The position numbers and the translations under genes are program-made. The notes under the pieces were generated by a model. The model saw only the letters and a list, made by a program, of their open reading frames with translations, ran no database searches and was not told where the DNA came from. Positions 23,732-33,973 of a DNA stretch of 64,000 nucleotides are shown in pieces (the stretch's first letter is position 1; each line of letters starts with the position of its first letter). Source of the stretch: JBHJHP01 sp042219825 (GTDB taxonomy: Bacteria; Bacteroidota; Bacteroidia; Bacteroidales; UBA5342); contig NZ_JBHJHQ010000004.1 in NCBI RefSeq assembly GCF_042219825.1, forward strand, positions 310,001 to 374,000. Reading direction: 5' to 3'.

Positions 23732-24643
23732 ATGAATACAGAAAGAACCAAAATCACAGGAATACTGATAATCACTTTTATGATATTAGTCACGGGCGCA
23801 GGAAATATATGGGCTCAGAAGTTTTCTCATCCGAAATATAAAGCTAAAAATGCAGAATACGTTGAATTGTCAGGTGTTGAAATCACAAACGAATACACGA
23901 TAGTTACGATAAGCGCATTACATCATTCCAGCTGGGCTTTACATGTTTCACCCAAAACCTATATTATAAATAGTTTGGGTGGAGAACGTTTGTATGTGCA
24001 AAAAGCGGAAGGAGTATATATACTTTATAAAAAGGTACAACCATCTGGAATATCAATTGTGGATAGTCTTGGGAGAATTGAAATCAATAAATCATATTAC
24101 GATTTAGGTATAAATTTTAAATCTGTAAAACTTTACTTTCCCAAAATTGATAAGGAAGTGCAAAATATAGACTACCGTTCAGGAAAAGACGGGAACTTCT
24201 GGCATTTCTTTGAAATTAATGTTGCCAGCGATATTGGAGTAGATAAATCAGTAAAGTCTGGGAAAAAAGGTAAAGATGGAAATTGTCAATATATTGATAA
24301 TCCTGGGTATACAGCCAAATCGGGCAATTTTAATATTACTAAAATTGAATTGTGTGACACTGCCACCATATTACATTTTCAGGTACAAATCCCAAAAGAG
24401 AGTTGGATTTATATTCCTTCTAAATCCTGTATTCGTGATAGCGAAGGAGGAGAAAATTTGTTTGTTACATCCGCAGAAGGCACTAATATTGATGAACGTA
24501 TTTTGTCCGATGAAGCAAAAGATGGTCAAATTTTTTATAAGCTTTTTTTCCCGCCTATAAAGAAATCAGTAAAGAAAATCGATTTCCGTGAGATTAATGA
24601 AGGTGGATCGTGGTTTGTGTTTGAGCTTGATTCGAGTTTTTAG
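23732..24643 (+). CDS. Secreted protein with two homologous Ig-like domains
   Basis: A 303-residue exported protein (signal peptide about 1-29, ending IWAQ). Two related domains are visible: one about 45-155 (VTISALHHSSWALHVSPKTYIINSLGGERLYV-type pattern, AEGVYI) and one about 185-300 (ILHFQVQIPKESWIYIPSKSCIRD-type pattern, GGENLFVTSAEGTNI). This domain resembles the N-terminal domain found before thioredoxin-like modules in some Bacteroidota proteins, but no thioredoxin domain is present. It follows the sigma/anti-sigma pair by 22 bp and is probably their cotranscribed target or effector. Confidence 0.65.
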   Translation: MNTERTKITGILIITFMILVTGAGNIWAQKFSHPKYKAKNAEYVELSGVEITNEYTIVTISALHHSSWALHVSPKTYIINSLGGERLYVQKAEGVYILYKKVQPSGISIVDSLGRIEINKSYYDLGINFKSVKLYFPKIDKEVQNIDYRSGKDGNFWHFFEINVASDIGVDKSVKSGKKGKDGNCQYIDNPGYTAKSGNFNITKIELCDTATILHFQVQIPKESWIYIPSKSCIRDSEGGENLFVTSAEGTNIDERILSDEAKDGQIFYKLFFPPIKKSVKKIDFREINEGGSWFVFELDSSF

Positions 24644-25051
24644 TCACTACATAGAGAAAAGAAATCAGAGATATTCTTGGTTAGCAGGAGTTATTTTCAA
24701 TAAAGGGTATACTCTTAATTCTCAGGTTAGGTAGTTTTAGATATCTTTCAAGATGATGTCAAACGTTTCAATAAGATATATTGAATACTTTTTGTGCTGA
24801 AAAGACGCATTGTGCATCATTATCAAAATCAGGTTAACCCTTTTATTAATTGGGGAACAATTTAATATTCCTCAATTGGTCTCAGCGTTTTTAACCTGAA
24901 ATTATATATTTCATTCACTCCTGCTTTCACTTCACTCCCTGATTCCTGCATTTGGGTAATAAGCACGCCTGATTGTTACATTCAGTCCCTCGGGTCACCT
25001 TAAATTTGTCATGAGTTTTCCAAGGAATAGTAACATATTAAGCCAGAATTA
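24644..25051. other. Intergenic region before the RND efflux operon
   Basis: A gap of 408 bp, AT-rich, with no gene or strong hairpin seen. TAAATTTG at 25001-25008 matches the -7 consensus, 44 bp before the efflux start codon, and is the likely promoter. Confidence 0.5.
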
Positions 25052-26134
25052 ATGGTACGTAGAAGTACACTCTCAAATGCCGCTGTAAGTCTCTTTATGG
25101 CGGTATTTTTTTTGTCTTTCGCATCATGCGGACATAAAAGCGAAACAAGAGACGGGTATTTAAAATTGGTAAAAACAGCTAGGGCTGTTGAGATTTCTGC
25201 AGACAGGCAGGAACAATTTCCCGGTGTAATAGAAGAACTTGACCAGGTTAACCTGGCATTTCGTGTGGCAGGACCCATAAAAAAGATCTATGTGAAGGAA
25301 GGGGATTTCGTTGAGAAAGATCAGCTTGTTGCCGAGATGGATACAAGAGATTATGAGATTCAGAAAAATGCCATTGAAACGCAGGTCAAACAGCTGCGGT
25401 CTGAATACGACCGTATTGCAGAACTGAGAAAACGGGGCAGTGTGTCTGAAAACGACTATGAAAAAATGAAGGCCGGAAAGGAGATGGCCGAGGTCAAACT
25501 GAAAAATGCGTATGATCAGTTGAAGGACACGAAACTTTATGCTCCTTTCTCTGGCTATATTTCAGATGTAATGTTTGATGAGGGTGAGCTGGTGAACCAC
25601 GGAACACCGATAGCTTCGCTGATCAACATCAGTTCGTTCAAAGTGGATATTAATGTGCCGGCAGAGCTTTATATTAAGCGGGACAGAATAACGGACATAA
25701 ATTGTACGCAGGAAGATATTCCCAACCGTATTTTCCCCCTTGTTGCTTCGGGCTTTAATAAAAAGGCCAATAATAACGGGTTGTATAAACTTTACCTGTA
25801 TTATAATCCAGAAGGCGATACCCAACTGGCGCCTGGAATGAACGTGTCGGTTCATGTAACCTATAAGGCACAGGATACAACAGTGACCAGTATTCCGGCC
25901 AGTGCGGTTTTTGAACGTAACAGTAAAAGTTATGTATGGCTTGTAAATGATTCCCTGGTGCATGCACGGCAGATTATTACATCCGGTGTCCTGAACAATG
26001 GTAACATAAATATCAAGTCCGGATTAAACCCCGGAGATGAAGTTGTGAAAGGCGGCCTGAACCTTTTGAAGGAAAATGAAAAGGTACGGATTGTGGCTCC
26101 TGAGAGCAAGACTAATATTGGTAACCTGCTTTAA
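25052..26134 (+). CDS. RND efflux periplasmic adaptor (MFP), lipoprotein
   Basis: HlyD/AcrA-type membrane fusion protein, 360 aa. The N-terminus is a lipoprotein signal with the lipobox ending FASC (Cys27). Lipoyl/barrel-sandwich halves flank a coiled-coil hairpin (about 95-150, QIKNAIETQ-like heptads to ELRKRGSVSENDYEKMK), followed by the beta-barrel (about 195-280) and membrane-proximal domain. It links the inner-membrane pump (next gene, 11 bp downstream) with the outer-membrane TolC-like channel. The set forms a tripartite exporter; substrate is not predictable. Confidence 0.92.
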   Translation: MVRRSTLSNAAVSLFMAVFFLSFASCGHKSETRDGYLKLVKTARAVEISADRQEQFPGVIEELDQVNLAFRVAGPIKKIYVKEGDFVEKDQLVAEMDTRDYEIQKNAIETQVKQLRSEYDRIAELRKRGSVSENDYEKMKAGKEMAEVKLKNAYDQLKDTKLYAPFSGYISDVMFDEGELVNHGTPIASLINISSFKVDINVPAELYIKRDRITDINCTQEDIPNRIFPLVASGFNKKANNNGLYKLYLYYNPEGDTQLAPGMNVSVHVTYKAQDTTVTSIPASAVFERNSKSYVWLVNDSLVHARQIITSGVLNNGNINIKSGLNPGDEVVKGGLNLLKENEKVRIVAPESKTNIGNLL

Positions 26135-26145
26135 TTATCCACATC

Positions 26146-29100
26146 ATGCATATTTCAGAATTAGTATTTAAGAAGAAAAAAATCTTCTGGTTTGTTCTTG
26201 TCGCGATAATATTGGGAGGGATATTTTCCTATATGCGACTGGGGAAACTCGAAGATCCGGAAATCACTGTAATGGTGGCCAACGTGGTGACAGTCTATCC
26301 GGGGGCCTCAGCCCATGATGTGGAACTTAAAGTGACTGACGTTCTTGAGAAGGAACTGTCGGCGATGGCTGATCTCAATAAAATTCATTCCCGCTCAGAA
26401 GCCAATGTATCCATCATCCAGGTGGAACTTAAAATGACGGTTCCGCAAAAAGAGATTCCACAGCGCTGGGATATCTTAAGGCATAAACTGGATATGGCAA
26501 TGCCTAAACTTCCGGAGGGTGTACAAACGCCTATGGTATACGACGATAAAGGAGATGTGTTCGGGATGTTCTATGCCATGATAGCAGATGATGGCTTTTC
26601 ATACCAGGATATGACCAATTATGCCACCTTTATCGAGAAGAATATGACCGACGTTAAAGGTGTACGTAGAATTGATATTTACGGTGAACAGAAGCCTGTA
26701 ATGAACATTACGCTGACTGCCGATAAAATGAGCGAGATGGGCATTTTGCCACTTCAGATCTTTACAGCACTTAATGATTATACCAAAGAGCTTTATGCCG
26801 GTAACATGATAAGCGGAACCCAGCAGCTAAGGGTTAAGGTGGATGATAATGCAACAACAAAGGAGGATCTCGAAAATATACTTATAAAGACGGTATCAGG
26901 GGAATCGATCCGGTTGGGTGATATAGTGACCATTGAAAAAGGTTACAGCGAACCCATGCGTAACACCATGTTTGTCAACAATCAGAAAGCTATAGGGATT
27001 GGTCTTTCCATGGAGAGTGGAGACAATATTCTGGTTGTGGGTAAACGAGTGGAAGAAAAGATGGCGGAACTGAAGAAACAAATTCCTGAGGGAATAACGT
27101 TTCAAAAAGTCTTCTTTCAACCCGAGAAAGTGAATACCGCCATTAATGGTTTTATGTGGAACCTGGTCTTTTCTGTGATTATTGTCATCCTGGTTTTGAT
27201 GTTCACCATGGGATTGCGGGGTGGTATCATTATTGGCACCGGTCTGATCCTGACAATTCTGGCTACCTTTCCGTTTTTACTGATTGCTCATGGTACGTTA
27301 CAGCGCATCTCACTTGGGGCATTTATTGTGGCGATGGGAATGCTGGTAGATAACGCCATCGTGGTTATGGATGGAATTCTGGTGGGGCTGAAACAGGGCA
27401 GGAAAGGGAAGAGCGCCTATACCAGACCAACAAAACAAACGGCCATACCTCTGCTGGGGGCGACACTCATTGCCGTTACAGCCTTTCTGCCGGTTTATCT
27501 CTCGCCGGATACCGCAGGAACTTATGTACGCGACCTGTTTCTTGTTCTGGCTATTTCATTGTCGATAAGTTGGGTGTTGGCACTGACCCAGGTCCCGGTA
27601 TTTACGGCTATTTTCTTTAAAAAGAGAAAGAAGAAACCCAAAAAGGAAACTGTGGTTTCGGATCCCTTTAATAAACCTTTGTACAGGGGAATGAAGCGAT
27701 TTCTGGAATTTGCGATGCATCATCGTTCCGGTACAATTTTGGTAACTTTCCTGCTACTTGGCATTGCAGTATGGAATTTCTCAAAAGTGGACAAAGCATT
27801 TTTCCCTGATTTCAATTACAACCAGTTTTACATAGAGTTTGCACTTCCCAAGGGGAGCACACCTGATGAAGTTAATGAAAAACTGAAAGAAATTACCGAT
27901 CACTTTAATACCTACGATGAGGTAAAAATGGTGGTGACCAGTCAGGGTATGTCGCCAATGCATTATGCACTTGTACGGGCCATGATGTTTGAGAATGCTG
28001 ATAACTACGGGGAACTGATTGTAAATTTTAAAGATTATGAAACCATGCTGAAAATGCGTCCGGTATTCAGTAAATACCTGCATACGCACTTTCCCGAAGC
28101 ACAGTCGCGAATCAGAAAATATAATCTTTCAATTAAGTCAACACATACAATAGAGGCTCAGTTTACGGGTCCCGATCCGGCCGTTTTGAAACGATTAAGT
28201 GATCAGGCCAAGACTATTATGTTGCAGAATCCACATGTAGACAAATATACCCTAAACGATGACTGGAGCCCAATGGCAAAAACACTTAGGGCGGTTTATA
28301 ATCCAACTGCGGCTAACCGTGTTTCAGTGACCCGAAGCGATATATCCAACGCCCTTCTTGCCGCCACTGACGGTTTGCCTGTAGCAAAGGTATACGAAGG
28401 AGAAAATCCGTTGCAGGTTATTTTCAGATTACGGGATAAAAACGGAAACCGGATTGAAGACCTGAATAATATTCCGGTATGGAGTACCATTCCTAATGTG
28501 GGAGCAAGTCTTAATATGAATACGATAACGGGCCTGGTTACCGGTTCAACCAATATGAACGATATTCTGAAGGAGACCTTAACAGCCGTGCCTTTAAGTT
28601 CAGTAATCGATGGTGTTATGATGGATTATGAAGAACCGGTGGTGAGACGTCTGAATGGAAGACGGGCCATACAGGCACAGTGTGATCCGATAGACGGCCA
28701 TAGTCCGGCTGAGGTTCAGGCCGAAATAGATGATCAGATCCGAAGCATTGACTTACCTGAAGGTTACGAATTCAACTGGGTTGGTGAGTCGGAGTTAAAA
28801 TCAGATGCAATGAAGGAAATTCTGAGCTTTGTGCCACTGGCTGCAGGCATTATCATTCTGATTTTATTGTTGCTTTTTAATGATTATCGGAGGCCACTTA
28901 TTATTATCCTGTGTCTTCCTATGTCGGTAATCGGTATAGTTCCCGGACTTTTACTGGCTGGTCAGCCCTTATCCTTTATAGCAATAGTGGGTATAATTGG
29001 TTTGTCAGGTATGATCATCAAAAATGCCATCGTCCTGCTGGATGAAATACGGGTTAGATTGAAATCTTCCACCTCTGCTTACCATGCAGTTGTAGATGCG

Positions 29101-29310
29101 ACGATATCAAGGGTAAGGCCTGTGATTATGGCATCTCTGACTACTATCCTCGGAATGATCCCCTTATTAACCGATCCGATGTATGCCTCTATGGCCGTGG
29201 CCATCATTGCCGGTCTGATAGTAGGTACCATGGTAACGCTGATTTTTGTGCCGATCCTGTATTCGGTGTTCTTCAGAGTAAGTATTCATGAAGCCGTTAA
29301 ACAGTCCTGA
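26146..29310 (+). CDS. RND efflux transporter, AcrB/HAE-like
   Basis: A full-length RND pump (1054 aa) with an N-terminal helix, two large periplasmic loops and two groups of six transmembrane helices. The TM4 region has the proton-relay acidic residues in GMLVDNAIVVMDG (about 400). It resembles AcrB/MexF-type families broadly, though a heavy-metal clade cannot be excluded by eye. It overlaps nothing, but the next gene begins within 11 bp. A LytTR regulator and kinase follow the operon. Confidence 0.93.
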   Translation: MHISELVFKKKKIFWFVLVAIILGGIFSYMRLGKLEDPEITVMVANVVTVYPGASAHDVELKVTDVLEKELSAMADLNKIHSRSEANVSIIQVELKMTVPQKEIPQRWDILRHKLDMAMPKLPEGVQTPMVYDDKGDVFGMFYAMIADDGFSYQDMTNYATFIEKNMTDVKGVRRIDIYGEQKPVMNITLTADKMSEMGILPLQIFTALNDYTKELYAGNMISGTQQLRVKVDDNATTKEDLENILIKTVSGESIRLGDIVTIEKGYSEPMRNTMFVNNQKAIGIGLSMESGDNILVVGKRVEEKMAELKKQIPEGITFQKVFFQPEKVNTAINGFMWNLVFSVIIVILVLMFTMGLRGGIIIGTGLILTILATFPFLLIAHGTLQRISLGAFIVAMGMLVDNAIVVMDGILVGLKQGRKGKSAYTRPTKQTAIPLLGATLIAVTAFLPVYLSPDTAGTYVRDLFLVLAISLSISWVLALTQVPVFTAIFFKKRKKKPKKETVVSDPFNKPLYRGMKRFLEFAMHHRSGTILVTFLLLGIAVWNFSKVDKAFFPDFNYNQFYIEFALPKGSTPDEVNEKLKEITDHFNTYDEVKMVVTSQGMSPMHYALVRAMMFENADNYGELIVNFKDYETMLKMRPVFSKYLHTHFPEAQSRIRKYNLSIKSTHTIEAQFTGPDPAVLKRLSDQAKTIMLQNPHVDKYTLNDDWSPMAKTLRAVYNPTAANRVSVTRSDISNALLAATDGLPVAKVYEGENPLQVIFRLRDKNGNRIEDLNNIPVWSTIPNVGASLNMNTITGLVTGSTNMNDILKETLTAVPLSSVIDGVMMDYEEPVVRRLNGRRAIQAQCDPIDGHSPAEVQAEIDDQIRSIDLPEGYEFNWVGESELKSDAMKEILSFVPLAAGIIILILLLLFNDYRRPLIIILCLPMSVIGIVPGLLLAGQPLSFIAIVGIIGLSGMIIKNAIVLLDEIRVRLKSSTSAYHAVVDATISRVRPVIMASLTTILGMIPLLTDPMYASMAVAIIAGLIVGTMVTLIFVPILYSVFFRVSIHEAVKQS

Positions 29311-29320
29311 ATTTATTAAA

Positions 29321-30742
29321 ATGAGAAAGAAGATGAAGAAGATAATTATATATAGCTGGGCAGTGCTGTTCTCAGTTTCCCTGGCAGCTCAGGATACATT
29401 AAAGCTGAATCTGGATCAGTGCCATGCAATGGCTTTGGAAAACAGTAAAGCCATTAAAATTGCTGAACAGAATATGAATAAGGCCAAGGCTGGGAAGACT
29501 ACTGCACGTTCAGCCTGGTTTCCGAATATTTCTGCGTCGGCTACCGGTATGTATTCCAGACATGAACTGCAGACCGAACTGACACTTCCTACCAAAACAT
29601 TTGATATGACAACCGGGGAGTTAAAGCCCAATATTGCCATTAATCCTGCTACAGGTCAACCCATTACCGGACCGGACGGAAACCCTGTATTCAATACGTA
29701 TGCTTTTCTGCCACTGGATATCACGTTGTATGGTGGTGCTGTTGCAGGCATTTCAGCACAGCAACCTATTTATGCTGGTGGAAAGATTCTGGCAGGAAAC
29801 AGAATGGCCGGAATAGCTGAAAATCTGGCTTCTGATAACAAACAGCTAAAGGAGGATGAGGTAATTTTTGAAACGGATAAAATGTATTTTACCTATTTAT
29901 CTGTTCAGGAGAAATATAAACTGGCCAAAGAATACCAGGATTTGTTGAAGGCGGTTGTAAAAACAGTGAATGACAGTTACGAAACGGGTATGGTGAACCG
30001 GAATGAATTGCTGAAGGTACAGGTAAAATACAACGATGCCACCCTTAAGGTTCAAAAAGCAGCCTCCGGTCTGAAATTATCCCGGATGGCACTTTGCAGG
30101 GTAATTGGGTTAGACCTGTTCTCACCCATTCAGATTGATGACTGCATTAGCAATGTGTCGTTTGATCCGGATCATCTGGCTCATGGATCATTTGCTGACA
30201 GGGAGGAATATAAACTTTTGCAGGGCCAGGTAGAACTTGCTCAGCAACAGGTGAAAATGGTGCAGGGTGATTACCTGCCAACAGTCGGTGTGTCTGCCGG
30301 ATATAACTATTTTAATGTGGGACTGGAAAACATGAGTAACTATGATTCTCATGGTTTCAGCGCTATTGCCAATGTGAAAATACCGATCACTACCTTTGGT
30401 GAGCGCAAAGGGAAGGTGGCATCAGCAAAAGCAGATTATACCATAAAACAACTGGAACTGCAACAGGCGCAGGAGCTTTTAATGCTCGAGATTGAACAGG
30501 CACGCCTGAATTATCAGGATGCATGGACACGCATTGAAATGACCCGTAAAGCTTTGGATCAGGCCAATGAAAACATGAAAGTTTGCGACGATAATTACAG
30601 CCTTGGCATGGAGACAGTTGTTAATGTGCTTGAAGCGAAAGCTGAATGGCAGAAGGCATACAGCGACAAAATTGATGCTTTGACCGATTTTAAAATTAAG
30701 GAAAGCAACTATTACAAGGTTACCAATCAGTTAAAAAAATGA
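29321..30742 (+). CDS. TolC-family outer membrane efflux protein
   Basis: An outer-membrane factor of about 473 aa. The frame reaches back to an ATG at 29288 inside the pump gene, but the ATG at 29321 (or 29333) gives a proper signal peptide (ending LAAQ). Two OEP repeats of long helices are visible (about 30-250 and 270-470), with the typical YAGGKILAGNRMAGIAE-type region and the C-terminal SLGMETVVNVLEAKAEWQ stretch. It completes the tripartite exporter with the two upstream genes. Confidence 0.92.
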   Translation: MRKKMKKIIIYSWAVLFSVSLAAQDTLKLNLDQCHAMALENSKAIKIAEQNMNKAKAGKTTARSAWFPNISASATGMYSRHELQTELTLPTKTFDMTTGELKPNIAINPATGQPITGPDGNPVFNTYAFLPLDITLYGGAVAGISAQQPIYAGGKILAGNRMAGIAENLASDNKQLKEDEVIFETDKMYFTYLSVQEKYKLAKEYQDLLKAVVKTVNDSYETGMVNRNELLKVQVKYNDATLKVQKAASGLKLSRMALCRVIGLDLFSPIQIDDCISNVSFDPDHLAHGSFADREEYKLLQGQVELAQQQVKMVQGDYLPTVGVSAGYNYFNVGLENMSNYDSHGFSAIANVKIPITTFGERKGKVASAKADYTIKQLELQQAQELLMLEIEQARLNYQDAWTRIEMTRKALDQANENMKVCDDNYSLGMETVVNVLEAKAEWQKAYSDKIDALTDFKIKESNYYKVTNQLKK

Positions 30743-30896
30743 ATGCTAATTCCTTTGGGTTCAGGATCAGATTGTTACGATTTTTAAACCTGATGCCGGT
30801 TGTTTGATAAACGTGTAGGATGGGAAAGAAAGGTTCAGCCGGAGTGAATAAATTATTTTTATTATATCTTTATCATTTAGAAGCCTTTATTTTATA

Positions 30897-31709
30897 ATGC
30901 ACACTAAAGTCAGGGATAACATAAGACTGATTATTATTGAGGATGAAGCACACAACAGTCGTATGCTTAGAGGAATGACTGAAAAGCTTCGTCCGTTGTG
31001 GAATATTGAAGCTGTGCTCGAAAGTGTGGAGGACAGCGTGTTGTGGTTGCAGCAACATTCAACACCGGATCTCATACTCATGGATATACAGCTTTCTGAT
31101 GGCATATGCTTTTCAATTTTTAAGCAGATTGACGTAGAAATGGACAGCCGGATTATATTTACGACGGCTTATGATGAGTACGCGATTCGTGCGTTTAAGG
31201 TCAACAGTATTGATTATCTTCTGAAGCCTATTAATGTTGAGGATCTGGAACTGGCATTTTTAAAATTTGAAAAGCTGGAGGCATTAGAGGGATCAGGTTC
31301 ATACATGTTGCAAAAGGACAGGGAATATATATCGCATTTATTTAATTCCATTGTATCCGGTAAAAGAGAAAACAGAACACGGTTTTTAATCTCCGGTGTT
31401 CATGGATATCAAAAACTGGAAACAAAGGATACCGCTTATATTTACAGTGATAATAAACTGACGTTTGCCGTTGATTTTGAAAAAAAAGAGTACATTTTGG
31501 ATTATAACCTGGAACAACTGGAATCGGAACTGGATCCGGAATGTTTTTTCAGGGCGAACCGGAAAATTATTGTGAATATTGATGCTGTATACAAACTGAA
31601 TAACGACCTTGGCGGAAAGCTGATAGTTGAGACAAAACCTCCGGCTGGCTTCGGGATTACTGTCAGCAGACTAAAAGCGGGCGAATTTAAAATCTGGATG
31701 GGAAAATAA
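30897..31709 (+). CDS. LytTR-family response regulator
   Basis: A 270-residue regulator with an N-terminal receiver domain (about 9-125, phospho-acceptor D63 in LILMDIQ; conserved T and K near TTAYDEYAIRAFKVNSIDYLLKP) and a C-terminal LytTR DNA-binding domain (about 165-268). It is followed 8 bp later by its likely cognate LytS-type kinase. It lies 155 bp after the RND efflux operon and could regulate it or neighbouring envelope genes, but nothing in the DNA proves this. Confidence 0.92.
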   Translation: MHTKVRDNIRLIIIEDEAHNSRMLRGMTEKLRPLWNIEAVLESVEDSVLWLQQHSTPDLILMDIQLSDGICFSIFKQIDVEMDSRIIFTTAYDEYAIRAFKVNSIDYLLKPINVEDLELAFLKFEKLEALEGSGSYMLQKDREYISHLFNSIVSGKRENRTRFLISGVHGYQKLETKDTAYIYSDNKLTFAVDFEKKEYILDYNLEQLESELDPECFFRANRKIIVNIDAVYKLNNDLGGKLIVETKPPAGFGITVSRLKAGEFKIWMGK

Positions 31710-31717
31710 AAAGCAAT

Positions 31718-32764
31718 ATGTTTGGTTCAGGTAATTTTGATTTTTTTGTAAATATTGGAACATATAAGCCCAAATATGTTCTGATACGTTCTCTTGTCAT
31801 TTCTGTTTCGGCTATCATTATTATTTATATTACCGGGGTAATGACCAAATGGGAACTTCTGCCTGCTGAACTGAAACTGACAATTTACACTATAGCAGTC
31901 CTGGCATTCAACAGTGTAACGGAAGTTAATCTTTTTATTATCCGTTTATTCAGAAAATGGGAACGTTTTGGGAAAAGCTTGTATATACAGATTCTAAGCG
32001 TTTTTGCTGTTACACTTCTTTTAATTTTTGCATGGATCCAACTTGCCGAAAAGCTGTTGGGAGAAGTAAATCTTTTAACACTCCACGTAACTCAGATTGT
32101 TTTGATTATCGGTCTGTTAATAATTCTAATTCATATTTTGATTATCATATTGTCAAATTTGACAAGAGATTACCTCAACAGCCGAAAAGAAATTGATGAG
32201 TTGACACAGGCTAAACTCATGAGTGACTACAATCAGTTACGGGACCGTTTGAATCCGCACTTTCTTTTCAATAACCTGAGTGTACTAAAGTCGCTGATAC
32301 ATTACAGTCCTGATGATGCTGAGGTCTTTACAGAGAATTTTACCAATGTATACCGGTATATGCTCAAATGTCACGATCAGAAAACGGTGCTTTTGCAGGA
32401 AGAAGTAAAATTCCTTCATTCTTACATTGCACTTCACAAGGAACGTATTGGGGAGGGATTGCAGGTTTCAATACACATTAAGGATTCTGATCTTCAGAAA
32501 GAATTACCGCCAATGGCGTTGCAGTTGCTGGTTGAAAATGCCATTAAGCACAATGCCGTGAACCGTAATCATCCGCTTACTGTAGAAATTACTTCTGACG
32601 ATAATTCTATAAGTGTTCAGAATAACCTGAATAAAAAAGATACAACGTACTCCACGCAAACCGGATTGAAAACCTTGGATGCCCAATATAAAATGCTGGC
32701 GGGGAAATCAATTTCTGTGAAAGAAGATGGTTCTGTTTTTACCGTGACTTTACCGCTGTTGTAG
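31718..32764 (+). CDS. LytS-like sensor histidine kinase
   Basis: A 348-residue membrane histidine kinase of the LytS/YehU group (His_kinase family). Four transmembrane helices span about 22-145; the phospho-acceptor is H181 in LNPHFLFNNL, followed by the HATPase region (about 265-345, with QLLVENAIKHN as the N box). It lacks a recognisable extracellular sensor, so the signal may be membrane-derived. It is cotranscribed with the upstream LytTR regulator. Confidence 0.92.
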   Translation: MFGSGNFDFFVNIGTYKPKYVLIRSLVISVSAIIIIYITGVMTKWELLPAELKLTIYTIAVLAFNSVTEVNLFIIRLFRKWERFGKSLYIQILSVFAVTLLLIFAWIQLAEKLLGEVNLLTLHVTQIVLIIGLLIILIHILIIILSNLTRDYLNSRKEIDELTQAKLMSDYNQLRDRLNPHFLFNNLSVLKSLIHYSPDDAEVFTENFTNVYRYMLKCHDQKTVLLQEEVKFLHSYIALHKERIGEGLQVSIHIKDSDLQKELPPMALQLLVENAIKHNAVNRNHPLTVEITSDDNSISVQNNLNKKDTTYSTQTGLKTLDAQYKMLAGKSISVKEDGSVFTVTLPLL

Positions 32765-32932
32765 GATTAATTTCTATCATTTACGTTACATCTTGATGTT
32801 CTGTTTTCTATTGCATAAAAGGTGGAGGAATAAAATTTGTTATTTATATTAAATTGCTTATTTTTATTTGAATGAATGTTTAACCTGTTAAGCAATCTGT
32901 TGAAGTTAAAATTAACCTGAAAAACTTGTATC

Positions 32933-33505
32933 ATGAAACATCAGTTTTACCTGTTTGCATTGATTATAATATTACCAATAGTAAATTCCTGCTCAACACA
33001 AGGGACTTCAGATTATATTTCTTTTGATGATGTGGTCGTGGATGATCCTGATAGTCCCAATAAGTTCCGCCAGATTACCTTCGTAATTAGTCTGAAGGAT
33101 GAAGAAAACGGATATCTGAATCTTGAACGGATTGATAGTGTTAAGTTGTTCGTTGATGCCAGGTACTGGGGATGCTTTTCTTCTGAGCTTCATGACACCA
33201 CTGGGCTAACGTCCCAGGTGATTAACGATTTATCTTATTCAGATAAAAAAATCGACTATCTGGTCGTAGCACCTTATGATTATTCGCCGGATGAGCTGGA
33301 AACTGCGGGCCAGTTTGTACAATATCTTAAAGACCGGATTGTACTTACTCCGGGAGCATATGTGTGTGAAATTAATAAGATTAAATATTCTAACCATAAC
33401 AAGGAATTTCTTGATCGGAAAGTGCAGGTGTTTTCTGATTTTACCGTGGTGGAGAATGCAACCAGTTCTTATGTTGGTGATATTGAAATTATTGTAAATC
33501 CCTGA
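32933..33505 (+). CDS. Hypothetical lipoprotein
   Basis: A 190-residue protein with a lipoprotein signal (lipobox VNSC, Cys20). The mature part is acidic and beta-rich, without motifs I recognise. It ends 4 bp before another small lipoprotein, which argues for cotranscription. Likely membrane-anchored on the periplasmic or surface side. Possibly lineage-specific. Confidence 0.65.
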   Translation: MKHQFYLFALIIILPIVNSCSTQGTSDYISFDDVVVDDPDSPNKFRQITFVISLKDEENGYLNLERIDSVKLFVDARYWGCFSSELHDTTGLTSQVINDLSYSDKKIDYLVVAPYDYSPDELETAGQFVQYLKDRIVLTPGAYVCEINKIKYSNHNKEFLDRKVQVFSDFTVVENATSSYVGDIEIIVNP

Positions 33506-33509
33506 GATT

Positions 33510-33884
33510 ATGAAAAAGTTTATTTTTATAGTATTTGCTGTTCTACTCGTATCCTCCTGTCAGGATGAACCGTCTTCTATTAAAATTCAAAATAGTCTTT
33601 CTGACGCTGTCATTAGAAATGCTCAGTGGGGTACGGTAAGGGTTGCCTCTGAATTGTTGCCTGGTCAAAGGTCTGAAGCGTTACATTTAGATAATTACTA
33701 CAATTATTATGATATCAGACTGCCGAATAAATTCCCGGTTAAATTTTATGTGGATGTGGATGGAGATAGAGTTTATCTTCAAACCCGGGATTCATTCAGG
33801 TTGGGTATTGAGGAAGATATTGTTATTATCATCGATGATGATACTGAAGTGTTTAACCAATTACTTGAGGAATACAATTATTAA
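33510..33884 (+). CDS. Small hypothetical lipoprotein
   Basis: A 124-residue lipoprotein (lipobox VSSC, Cys17). The mature region contains an aromatic-acidic segment (DNYYNYYDIRLPNKFPVKF) and an acidic C-terminus with a run of Asp (IIIDDDTEV). No family recognised. It is placed 4 bp after the previous lipoprotein gene, implying a two-gene unit of unknown role. Confidence 0.65.
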   Translation: MKKFIFIVFAVLLVSSCQDEPSSIKIQNSLSDAVIRNAQWGTVRVASELLPGQRSEALHLDNYYNYYDIRLPNKFPVKFYVDVDGDRVYLQTRDSFRLGIEEDIVIIIDDDTEVFNQLLEEYNY

Positions 33885-33973
33885 ATAATTACTGGCATAA
33901 AACTTGCTTTTATCCGGTATGTTGTAGATTTCAGTTTAGATAACCTCTTTAAAATATAACCGGATATTGTATT

